From Mytilus trossulus (taxonomy: Eukaryota; Mollusca; Bivalvia; Mytilida; Mytilidae), in assembly GCF_036588685.1 (NCBI RefSeq), contig NC_086378.1, positions 42,819,578 to 42,883,577 on the forward strand: DNA of 64,000 nucleotides, given 5' to 3'. This document shows positions 33,832-44,500 of the stretch, in pieces (the stretch's first letter is position 1; the number at the start of each line of letters is the position of its first letter). Below the pieces are notes generated by a model. That model ran no database searches. It had not been told where the DNA came from and saw nothing but the letters and a program-made list of their open reading frames with translations. The translations under genes were made by a program, and so were the position numbers.

Positions 33832-33885
33832 CTACAGTACATGATATATAAGGCATGAAGATGCCTTATATATCATGTACTGTAG
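33832..33885. repeat. Perfect 23-bp hairpin at the SINE 5' edge
   Basis: The arms 33832-33854 and 33863-33885 are exact reverse complements (beginning CTACAGTACATGATATATAA) around the loop ATGAAGAT. The right arm is the 5' part of SINE copy 2. The left arm looks like an inverted duplicate, as in snap-back priming. Confidence 0.85.
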
Positions 33886-34134
33886 TACGCCGCTAGATTA
33901 AAACTGACGTGGAAAGGTAACATATGGCCACCGAAAGCTCTTTTTTTGAGAGCCCAGGTGGTCGTGTGGTCTAGCGGGACGGCTGCAGTGCAGGCGATTT
34001 GGTGTCACGATATCACAGTAGCATGGGTTCGAATCCCGGCGAGGGAAGAACCAAAAATTTGCGAAAGCAAATTTACAGATCTAACATTGTTGGGTTGATG
34101 TTTAGACGAGTTGTATATATATATATATATATAT
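33863..34134 (+). mobile_element. tRNA-derived SINE, copy 2
   Basis: A-box-like TGGTCTAGCGG at 33967-33977, B box GGTTCGAATCC at 34026-34036, body with 'aatttgcgaaagcaaattta' and a (TA)n tail to about 34134. It is nearly identical to the minus-strand copy at 7290-7560. It lies between the 575-bp array and its inverted copies. Confidence 0.8.
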
Positions 34135-34141
34135 GTTCGAC

Positions 34142-34238
34142 CAGAGATATATATGTCTATGGTGGAGGAAGCCAGAGATCGAGACTACTACGGTATATAT
34201 ATATATATATATGGTCTATATATGTATATATGTCTCTG
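34142..34238. mobile_element. Miniature palindromic insertion 3 (97 bp)
   Basis: It begins CAGAGATATATATGTCTA and ends ATGTATATATGTCTCTG. It is flanked by exact 7-bp direct repeats GTTCGAC (34135-34141 and 34239-34245). The middle holds 'ggtggaggaagccagagatc' and a (TA)n run, also found at 31888, so it is a longer relative of the elements at 5948 and 6109 with an acquired core. Confidence 0.7.
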
Positions 34239-34994
34239 GTTCGACCTGTTAGTCAAATGCGTTTTGTTTAAATATACTTTTTCACTGTTTTTGGTCTTTT
34301 GGAAAATGTTGTTTATGCTGTTTTTAGACCCTTCTACAACGAATTTTTTTTATCCAACGCAATCATAGGTTTGAACGTATTGATTTCAATTTAGACTCGT
34401 TTCATGATATTTTTTCGTTTGGGCTTGTATCATATTTTCCCTCCGGTTTATATGATCTGTTCATCCTATATTGACTCTTAAAATTCAAGAGTTTATCTAA
34501 AAATGAGGGTACTTTATATATGGCCTTCCAAATACCGTTTCGATCCCTAACATCACTGAAGAGACAATTATTGTCGAAATCCGGATCTGGTGTACTAAAA
34601 AAATATTGACACCGTATGTTTGTGGCATTCTGACATCGTGACCACAAGTTACAAAAAAATCTGTTTAGTATTAGATTTATATTAAGATCCATTTTGTTTA
34701 TCTTGTGATCAATTTTATTTGGCAATCGCCAATGGCAGTCAGCAGGATTAAATAACATCAGTTGTTCGACCGGTTAGTCAATTGCTTTTTGTTTAAATAT
34801 ACTTTTTCACTTTTTTTGGTCTTTTGGAAAATGTTGTTTGTGCTGTTTTTAGACCCTTCTACAACGAAATTTGTTTTACATGCACACGTATAAAAATTGC
34901 GGTTTTTATCCAATGCAATCATAGGTTTTAACGTAGTTTTCAATTTAGATTCGTTTATATTTTTTCGTTTGGGCTTGTATCATATTTTCCCTCC
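34239..34994 (-). repeat. Inverted, diverged copies of the 575-bp unit
   Basis: The reverse complement of the array unit is read once fully (34239-34764) and once partly (34765-34994), with many substitutions and small indels. The frame with NATNIRCQYFFSTPDPDFDN (34402-34758 minus) is longer here (118 codons) than in the forward copies (66 codons). Confidence 0.8.
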
Positions 34995-35152
34995 TTTTCT
35001 ATCACACTGCTTCGTCGTGGAGCAACACGTCGTGATCTTTACTATCTTACAGCTTGACTGAATTTTTACCAACCACAATTTTAAAATCAGTTTGTAGTTT
35101 GTAGTTTCAAATTCCATTGCTACTAGGATGCACTGTGAACTTTATAAGAGAC

Positions 35153-35350
35153 TAAGGGAGCTACCATGCATTTGATTTTTATGAGAGAGGGGAGGACTAG
35201 GATGAAAAATGTCGTCCTTTTTTATTTGTAATCTCTGCCCTGCATTTCTCACTCTCATTCTATTCGGTCCTGCCGTTTTATATCAGTCTACCCTGACTCT
35301 TTTTTTCAATAAATTGTCATCCTATCTATTTTTGGGAAAACTTTCTTATC
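35153..35350 (+). mobile_element. Partial MITE-like element (TAAGGGAGCTACC family)
   Basis: It starts 'taagggagctaccatgcatt' then 'gactaggatgaaaaatgtcg', as in 7741-7810, followed by 'tcctgcc/tcctatc' T-rich units. The right terminus is missing. Confidence 0.55.
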
Positions 35351-36780
35351 CTATTTTTTTTCTTCAGTTTACTAAAAAGTTAAATCACAAAAATACTGAA
35401 CTCCGAGGAAAATTCAATAGGAAAGTTCCTAATCACATAGCAAAATCAAATGACAAAACACATCAAACGAATGGACATCAACTGTCATATTCCTAACTTT
35501 GTACAGGCATTTTCAAATGTAGCAAATGGTGGTTTAAACCTGATTTTATAGCGCCAAACCTCTCACTTGCACGACAGTCGCATAAAATTTAATAATATAA
35601 ATGATGCGTGAACAAAACAAACAGACACAATTGGTAAAAATATCACAAATAAAGGTAAAAAGTATAATAAGGCATGTCACATTTGTGAAAAAGGAACGGG
35701 ATTGTAGTTACGACATAAGGAACATATTCGATATAATCTATATTACAGATATTCCATGACGGTCAACCTCGCCTTTTTCACTAATCAAATATAAGCTCCA
35801 GAATATTACAATATCTATATATTATAATAAAATTAAGAATGGTAATAATAAATATGACATGGAAGAGATAACAACCCGACCAAAGGAAGCGAGAAATTCA
35901 CGCACCTGGCGGCGGTCCTTGGCTGGCCCCTAAATCAACTAGCTAAGTGAAAATTGACGTCAAACTAAACTCCAAAACATATAAAAGAACTAAAATATAA
36001 AAAAAAAAACATACACGACTAGAACAAAGGCCATAAGCTCCTGACTTGGGATAGTCGCAAAAATACGCCGATTTTAACATGTTTTGTGAGATCCCAACCC
36101 TTCCCCTATACCTCTGGTCAATGTAATAAAGAAACACACATCAATACGCAGAGTAAAGCTGATCAAAACTCAGTGTAAGAGAAGTCCGATTCCGATGTCA
36201 AAATAGGTAACAAAAGAAACTAATCAAAACGACAATGATTCATGATGATAAATTAATAAATGACTACTAGCAGTTACTGATGATGGCAGCTCCAGACAAA
36301 TCAATTATAAACTCAGTCATTGGAATATTAATTGTGTATTCATCAAACGAAAATCAAACATAATTCATATATACCGTTAGGGTTTTAGTACCATACCATC
36401 ATAAAATATATGAGAAGAACATAACCCGTAGCATGCCAATACTGGTTTTGAAATAAATGAGTTTATTTTCGATGCAAAGACCCTATGAGCGAATCAATAT
36501 AATAACCAAAATATACCAGCCTTAATGACCCGACAAGAGTATCGTTACTAAGGCCCTTCTAAACTATGATAAGTCTGTTTAAAGGTACTATGGTTAGCTT
36601 TTGAGGTAAATGCCGTATTGTTTGTGCTTTGTAAAGAATATTTCCATAAATGATTGGATGTCACGGTTCGGAAATATCGTGGCCTAACGTATAATTAATG
36701 TTGACGTCGGAATGTTGATTTATATTCAGTTTACGAATGCTGTTCTTGTACCAATGATAAAATTAGTAAATGTCACTGCT
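35351..36780. other. Intergenic with a minus-strand copy of repeat G
   Basis: 35860-36140 reads, on the minus strand, like 28045-28375 and 860-1060 ('aggagcttatggcctttgtt'). The remainder is AT-rich without coding signals; the ORF 35943-36137 is a translation of the repeat. Confidence 0.45.
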
Positions 36781-37925
36781 GGTGGACGTTTCGTCCCCGA
36801 GGGTATCACCAGCCCAGTAGTCAACACTTCGGTGTTGACGTGAATATCAATAATGTGGTCATTTTGATAAATTTCCTGTTTACAAAACTTTATTTTTTTC
36901 GAAAAACTAAGAATTTATTTATTCTATATAAATATTTTGATATGAGCGTCACTGGTGAGTCTTATGTAGACGAAACGCGCATCTTGCGTACTAAATTATA
37001 TTCATGGTTCCTTTAAGAACTACTGACACCACTGGGTCGATGCCACTGCTGGTTCACTTTTCGTCTCCGAGGGTATCACCTGCCAAGTAGTCAACACTTT
37101 GGTGTTGACATGAATATCAATAATGGGGTCATTTTTATAAAGGAGTAGGTCCAGTTATACCCCTTTTGAGCCCCAAAAATATAGCAGTTTCATAAAATTG
37201 TGAATATGTAATCTTTAAGATATCTATTGAAAAGTAGAATGCTTCTTCTTCATAAATAAGGGTTGTTTTTGACAATACAATGCACATATATCGAGTATTA
37301 GCATCATCCAGTCATGCTCAGAGGCGGATTTAGGGGGGGGGGGCTTTTTGGAGAGAAAAAAATGGTTGATTATATAGGGAATCATCAGTGAAGCGTGACT
37401 GGAGCGGGCCCCCTCTTAGGTCAGTCAGTGGGCCCCCACTAATGAAGATTCCTGGATCCGCCACTGATGCTAAATTACTGAAATCTTCACAATTTTAGCA
37501 TTTTAGTTAAAAAAAATCGGTTTTCTTAAATGAAAGAGGCCGCATTCGAGTTCATCCATAATATTGAAATGCAAGTTGTATTTGATGATAATACACAATT
37601 AAGGCAGCAACCATTTGATTTTGGGCTATGTATTTTTTTTTGGAGAAACTTTTTTTCGCCTTCGGCGAAAGACAATCAATTTTTTTTGGCGACATAACAT
37701 ATAGTGGCAGCTGAGGGTGAAACACACATTTTTTTTACTCAGGGTCAAAAACAAATTATTTTTTTTCTCCAAAAACTGGAAACAAACTTTTTTTCCAAAA
37801 AAATCCATTGTTTGGCTTTATAAATATCGTGATATGAGCGTCACCGATGAGTCTTATGAAGACGAACGCGCGTCTGGCTCACTAAATTATAATCCTGGTA
37901 CCTTTGTGATAACTATTGACTAGTT
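36781..37925 (+). repeat. Bivalve repeat family F, further copies
   Basis: 'ggtatcaccagcccagtagt' (36814), 'gtcttatgtagacgaaacgc' (36958), a second 'gtatcacctgccaagtagtc' (37074) and 'gagtcttatgaagacgaacg' (37850) match 10900-12055. A short element interrupts it at 37319-37466, and a T/A-rich MITE-like block starting 'aaggcagcaaccatttgatt' occupies about 37601-37812. Confidence 0.65.
37319..37466. mobile_element. 148-bp element with CAGNGGCGGAT ends
   Basis: Ends CAGAGGCGGATTTAGG and CCTGGATCCGCCACTG form imperfect inverted repeats. It is flanked by ATGCT on both sides (37314-37318, 37467-37471). The same repeat without the insertion reads 'gtcatgctaaatcactgaaa' at 11394, proving insertion with a 5-bp duplication. 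It is related to 62474-62593. Confidence 0.8.
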
Positions 37926-38382
37926 TGTGTGGCGTTGTCAGTTTATTTTCGATTAATGAGTTTGACTGTCACTTTGGGATCTTTCGTCCCTCTTTTATGT
38001 GATATCGAAAACTGGTGTAATAATTTTTCAGTAATAAAGAGATTTCTTTCGTTAAAATCTACTTAACTGGCTACCGCTGGTTGATACTTCTTTTGTGAAG
38101 TTAAGATTGAAAGAACAGCAGGGTCCAGTTTATGTAATACATGTTGGTATAAATCGCGTATTGATTTTCCCGAAAAATATACGTCTTTACCGTCGTACAT
38201 TTTGTTAATTATTTATGTACTTGTCAAACAAAAAAATCATTATTATCTTGATATATTTTTTTAAAGTATGAAATTATTTTTGCTTTTGCTAAAAACGAAT
38301 ATAAAAGAACTTTAAGATTTTAGTATTTGTTATACATCAATAACATTTTCTAAATATATTTACTGCAGACACTAAAAACAAA
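37926..38382 (+). promoter_or_regulatory. Upstream region of PSMB5
   Basis: AT-rich, no clear TATA or initiator. 'tatttactgcag' ends at 38368, 14 bp before the start codon, and resembles a splice acceptor, so the 5' UTR may begin in an upstream exon. This is inference. Confidence 0.3.
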
Positions 38383-38520
38383 ATGGCACTTGCTGGAGTC
38401 TGTGGATTTCAACAAAATGTTTCAAAGAGTCCTTGCACGCTTGGAAACGGAATTAGCGAAAATCTTATAGATGGGGCTATTCATTCATCTCATAACTTTA
38501 CTATGCCTAGTAATTTCGAT
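38383..38520 (+). CDS. PSMB5 exon 1
   Basis: Start codon and 46 codons of the propeptide ([12 protein letters not shown]...). It ends NFD at donor gtgaga, phase 0. Confidence 0.88.
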
Positions 38521-41500
38521 GTGAGAATTATTTGATAATAACTAATTTGTTAAGAAACCTACACTTTTTGTCAATTTTGCAAAATCACTGTAAAATAATG
38601 ACTGAGATTTGTTTTTAAGTTTGGCACATATATAATAAAGATAGATAAGAATTCTAGTTTAACATGAGTATTTGAATTTACATGAGCATCCATACTTGCA
38701 CTACAGTTCAAAATTGAGCAGAGCACGATTAATTTAAGGGGGGGGGGGGGGGGGGTCAGTGGTCGAATACAGGTCCATTCGCACAAATCATGTTTGTTCC
38801 TATATAATTTTTCACCCCTATCTCATTTGTACCCACAAGTTAAAAACATTTCAAAGGTTTTGTTGTGAATAAGTTTTATAGTGCATTAGCATGATTAGTG
38901 AGTGAATTGCTATGAAATAAAGAAAATTATTTTTTAGTCCCCTGTATTCTGTATTCTGTAGGTGTCGCTGTTGACACTGGATTGTCTCCCTTGTTATTAT
39001 TGAAATCTCGCGTGTATATATTTCACTCTGGTAAACAACTCACTTGTACTTTAAGGTGGCAACTGTGCTTAACATATTTTGACAAAAATTAAAAATATAT
39101 ATACATTTATTAATTAAGGAAAAAAAAAATAAAAAAAAAATTTTTAAAATAAATAAAGTAATATTTCGTTAATCAAAACGGCGCGACTCGCAAATAAAGT
39201 CACCCAACAAACGCATTAGTGTTTCATTAGAGACGGAGACATTGTCGTTTTTTTCCATTGACAATAAAAGTTCCAAATCAATATGCAACGATCCTGTGTT
39301 AAAGTATATCTCATGTATAAGTTTTTGTCTTGCCTCTTCATAGTCATAAAATAATAAGTAATGTTCCACAGTTTCTAATTGACCACAATCACACTTGGGG
39401 TCAATATTTTGATTGATTTTGTTTAGGTAATTTTTTAAATAATATCGGGATCTTAGATTTCTAATAATTTTTGCTGTTTTATGATCTGGATAATCAAATG
39501 TTGATTTTTTGTTGACAGTCTGATAAAAATTGTAATAAAATCTTCCTGTATCACTATTATCCCATCTATGTTGCCACTTTTTATTTACTAAAATTCTTGC
39601 TGCTGTTTTAATATCTTGTTTAGTTACTGTAATATGAGCTTCTTTTTGAATTTGATTTGCTTCTTTGGCTGCCTCTTTAGCTAGTTTATCAGCTATTTCG
39701 TTTCCTCTTACATCTGCATGTCCTGGGGTCCAATCAAAATTAATTTTAATTCCATGATGTTTTTGTATTGATTTAATAAGAGATATAATTTCATGTGAAG
39801 TGGATCTATGATTTACAATTTTCCAGTTTAAAGTTAAAATTCCGATGGCTGACTGACTGTCCGAAAATATTTTTACTTCTTCTATAATGGTTTTATTTTG
39901 AATTCTGCTAACATAATCTAATACTAATTTTATTGCAACAAGCTCTGCCAAAAGAATCGAACCCCTTTTTGAAACGGGTTGTTTCAGTTCTATTTCTTTG
40001 TTGTTGAAAATAACAATTGCGCCTGCTCCACAAGGTCCTGGGTTGGATTGGCAAGAACCGTCTGTAAAAGCAACAACTGTTGATGGAGATACTGTGTTAA
40101 GTTTGTTTACTATTAAATTTTTTCCTGTGATTTCTTGCTCCTTAGTTCTGTTTTTGAGGAACCAAGAGTACGCCAATATTCTGGTGGAGATTTTGATGCT
40201 TGTAGACCTTGAAATTGATATTCTGGCTCTGTCAACAATACTGATATTTGTTTCTTTTCTCATGTTTTCTGCTTGTTGTAACATTAAGCCTAAAGGTGAT
40301 ATGAACTTGTCCACTGTTGTTTTGTTTTTGCATTCATCTATTTTGTTTCTGATAGGGATTTTGGTTGAATATGAATTTAGTCGTGCAATATCTCTAATAG
40401 CCATTTCTTCTCTTCTAAGATCTAATGGCAATACTCCTGCCATAACTTGTAATACTTCCAAACTGGCTGTTGCAGAAACTCCAGACAAATAGATAATCCC
40501 TTTCTTTGGATGGCATTTAATTTTTTTAAGTGTTCTTCTTTTCCTGTTTGCCAAATACAGCTTGCGTAGAGAAAAATGGAACCTATAATACTGTTGTAGA
40601 CTTGAATAAGAAATTTTGTTTTTATGTTACCAATTCCTTTTATTTCTCTTAAAATTCCTAGTGATTTGCCAGCTTTTTTTTCTATGATGTTGATATGTTC
40701 ACTAAAGGTAAGTTTTTCATCCAATGTAACTCCTAATAATTTGGGATTAGGGTTGTATTTAACTGGTTGGTTTTCTAACACAAGGTGTACTGTTCCTGGA
40801 TGCTTTTTGTTTCTTGAAAAAATGCAGTATTCTGTTTTATTTGTATTAATATTTATTCTCCATTTTTTGCTCCAATTCATGATTGTATTTAATTCATCTT
40901 GAGTTTTTAATCTTATTTCCTCTAAATTATTACCAGTATTCCAAAAGGTACTGTCATCAGCAAATTTGCATTTTCCAGCCTTTACTTTTTCAAAAAGGTC
41001 AATAACAAAGATATTAAAAAGTATTGGTGAAATAACTGACCCTTGTGGGAGACCAGTTTCAGTCCTACACCATTGTCCTTCATGTTCGTTTACTATACAT
41101 CTGGAGTACCTTTCATCTAGAAATGCCTGAATCCATTTCCAGGTTTTTCCTGTAATCCCATATTGGTGTAATTTCACTAATAAACCCTCCCTCCAGACAC
41201 TGTCATAAGCCTTTTCAAAATCAATGAGAACTGCCAACGTAAAATTATCTAAATTAAATCCATCCAGTATAGATTGTGTTAAATTTAATAGTGCATTAGT
41301 TGTAGATCTAAAATGTCTGTAACCTTCCTGTTCAATATCCAAAATATTTTCAGATTCTACATAACATTCAACTCTGGTAGTGATTATTCGTTCCATGGTC
41401 TTTCCCAAAACACTTGTTAAACTAATTGGTCTGTATGAAGATGGATGATTATAATTAGATTTACCTGCTTTTTTTAAAAATTTTACATTTGCCCTTTTCC

Positions 41501-44500
41501 ATTGAATTGGTATTCTTCCTTCTGTTAATGATTTGTTGAAGATGTATAATAGATGTCCCCTACTGCCAAATTAAAGAAGAAAGAGACTTTAGGCTTGGAA
41601 TTTGTCTGTCCAGCTGTAAGTCCAGCAAATCAGTTTTCCACACTTTTTTCCTTCCTGCTTGGAGATATTGATTTGATATTCCTCAATCTTATGGCCTTTT
41701 GGCACAACTCTTTTCATTGGTGCATATTACGCCCTATGTGTATCTTCCTCCATGTACTTTAATTTTGTTTTTGCTGTTACGATTGAGGTTGCGGATGTTC
41801 GGGTAAGTCGAAACGTCCTGTTTTTGAAATAAAGGTCGAAATGATTTCTTACTTCCGTTTATATTCTTCTGTGTTTTCGTGATCTAGTCTTCCTAGCAGG
41901 GTGCATGTGTTGATCTTGCGTATTCCAATTTCTTTTGTAATTTGGTGGTACATTTTTTCTCTATAACTCTTGTAGTTGGGGCACTCTGTGCAGTCTTCAC
42001 AAAGAACTTTTAAATCTACAGGCCTGGAGCTCAATTTTCAATTTTTTTTAGTTACGTAGATTCTGTTGGCCTGTAGATATGATTTTTACAGGCCCGAGAG
42101 CAATTTTACTAGCCTGGGCTGCCACTCAGCGTGAAGACTGTCTGTGAGGTAGTGCTGTTATGTTTCCTTAGTTCCGCAGCTGCATAAGTCGGTGGTGTTT
42201 TGCTCTGTGCGTTGTTTATAATAGTTAAGGGTTGTGTAGCCAGTTCTAAGTTGTATAAGGATGCTGAAGATTTTTTTGGATGGATAGTCAAAGATTGGGA
42301 TGTTTTTAATGTTTGGTGTTATCTCAAAGAGGTCTCTTCCTGTGTTGCTTAGTTCCCATCGTCTTTGCCACTTCAGCATGACACTCTTATGTGCACCTTG
42401 TTTTACGTCTTGAAGGGTAATTATGTATTTTTTTGGCAAGAGTTGTGTTGCTTCTTCTGCTGCTTGCTTTGCCAATAAGTCCGCTTCATCGTTCCCTTGA
42501 ATATTTGCATGTCCTGGTGTCCATAGGATGCAAATTTCCATCCCTTTAGTTCTTAGTTCCTCGATGTGTTCTCTGATGTCTTGAATCACATCAATATAGG
42601 ATTTGGGTGCCCAATTTAGTGTGAGGAGTCCTACTGCACTTTGACTGTCAGAGAAGATCTTAAGTGTGGTGAGGGTATTGTGTAGTATTTCCAGTATACA
42701 AAATTCCAGTACCATTACAATTGCCACAAGCTCAGCTAGTAAGATGGATCCTCTTTGAGCGACAGGTCTGTGTAGTCGTATGGCTGGTCTTGAGTCTTCT
42801 GTGTACATGTATATGATTGCACCAGCTCCACCTGGTCCAGGGTTTCCCATGCATGATCCATCTGTGTATGCAGTTGTTTGGTCATTTGCTGTGTTACCTA
42901 TTAATTCTATTATGACTGTTAGGCCTAAATTAAAATATTGTTTGTTTGCCCTTTTCTGACCCTATGTTTTGAAACAGGGTAGGTAGGTAGGTAAACTATT
43001 TTATTTCCCCCCCCCAAAAAAAAAAACTTGGCTCGGTATATTATTTGTCATGAGTAGGCAGATAGGTATAATATTTTTTATTTTATAGATACAAACTCTG
43101 CATTATGTCATTTGTGTCCGTTTTGTTTTTGCAAATAAGTTTTCTGGGACAATTAGTCACATTATATCACGTAGAATGTGAAGCTAATTCATATGCACAG
43201 TACTATTTTGTTTTCAAATATCAAAATATAGAGCTGTGCTGCATATCTTCAACATTTATATGCCTGGAACTTTGAAGAGCTTGAACTTGCACTTATATTC
43301 TGTACTACGTACCTTGAATTCTTACCTTAAGATTTTCTGTAAAAGATAACTTTGTACTGACAAGATATGTCCCGGCAGACATACATTACTAGTAGAAAAA
43401 GTCCCTAGAGTGTTAAAAACATCGTGTGTGCCTTTGTTTCGGCAATAAAAATGCTACAAGACTTAAAACTCTGACAATTGTCACGTATTTTACATCGCAT
43501 TTATAAATGATCTGTATGGACAACTTGGCGATTTTACTGCCAGATATTCTCCACTTTACAGGGTTTTGTCACTTTTGGTTCATGTCAGATATAAATAATA
43601 TAGCGACATCTATAACATAATCATTCTGATCTGCAGATCACAAAAGGCCATCCCTACATAGAATACAACGTCTGTTTACAAATTAGTTTGTCCACAGTGA
43701 CACGTTGATAATTTTGTATCAAACGAACTTATTATACCCCACGCAACGAGTTGCAGAGGGTATAATGTTTTTGACCCGTCCGTCTGTCAGTCCGTCCGTC
43801 AGTCCTGTTTCTTGTCATCGCAACTCCTCTCAAACCGCTCAACAGAATTTCACGAAACCTTTTCAGATAATAAGGACATACTATGTAGTTGTGCATATCG
43901 ACGGGAAATTGCGATTCAATTTTTTTTCTAGGAGTTACGCCCCTTTGAACTTATTTACTTTAACGTACTACTACAACAATTTGTCATCGCAACTCCTCTC
44001 AAACCACACAACAGAATTTCACGAAACCTTTTCAGTTAATAAGGACATACTATGTAGTTGTGCATATCGACGGGAAATTGCGATTCAATTTTTTTTCTTG
44101 GAGTTACGCCCCTTTGAACTTCTTTACCATAGTGTACTACTGCAACAGTTTGTCATCGCAACTCCTCTCAAACCACACAACAGAATTTCACGAAACCTTT
44201 TCAGTTAATAAGGACATACTATGTAGTTGTGCATATCGACGGGAAATTGCGATTCAATTTTTTTCTAGGAGTTACGCCCCTTTGAACTTATTTACTTTAG
44301 TGTACTACTGCAACAGTTTGTCATCGCAACTCCTCTCAAACCACACAACAGAATTTCACGAAACCTTTTCAGATAATAAGGACATACTATGTAGTTGTGC
44401 ATATCAACGGGAAATTGCGATTCAATTTTTTTTCCACGAGTTATACGCCCCTTTGAACTTATTTACTTTAATGTACTACTGCAACAGTTTGTCATCGCAA

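Larger units (their letters stand above)
39169..41567 (-). mobile_element. 5'-truncated LINE with reverse transcriptase and RNase H (LINE-1 of intron 1)
   Basis: It is read on the minus strand from about 41567 to 39169. The reverse transcriptase starts at about the [17 protein letters not shown] motif, so the endonuclease half is missing. A single frameshift near 40485 separates the two ORFs. RNase H next to an RT without LTR or integrase is typical of I-related non-LTR elements; the clade is inference. It is antisense to PSMB5. Confidence 0.9.

Noticed and set aside
32186-33842. Repeated 62-89-codon ORFs on both strands as separate genes
   Set aside because: They are periodic translations of the 575-bp tandem unit; no start context, introns or known domain.
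39998-40492. 164-codon plus-strand ORF
   Set aside because: Antisense shadow of the LINE RNase H frame.
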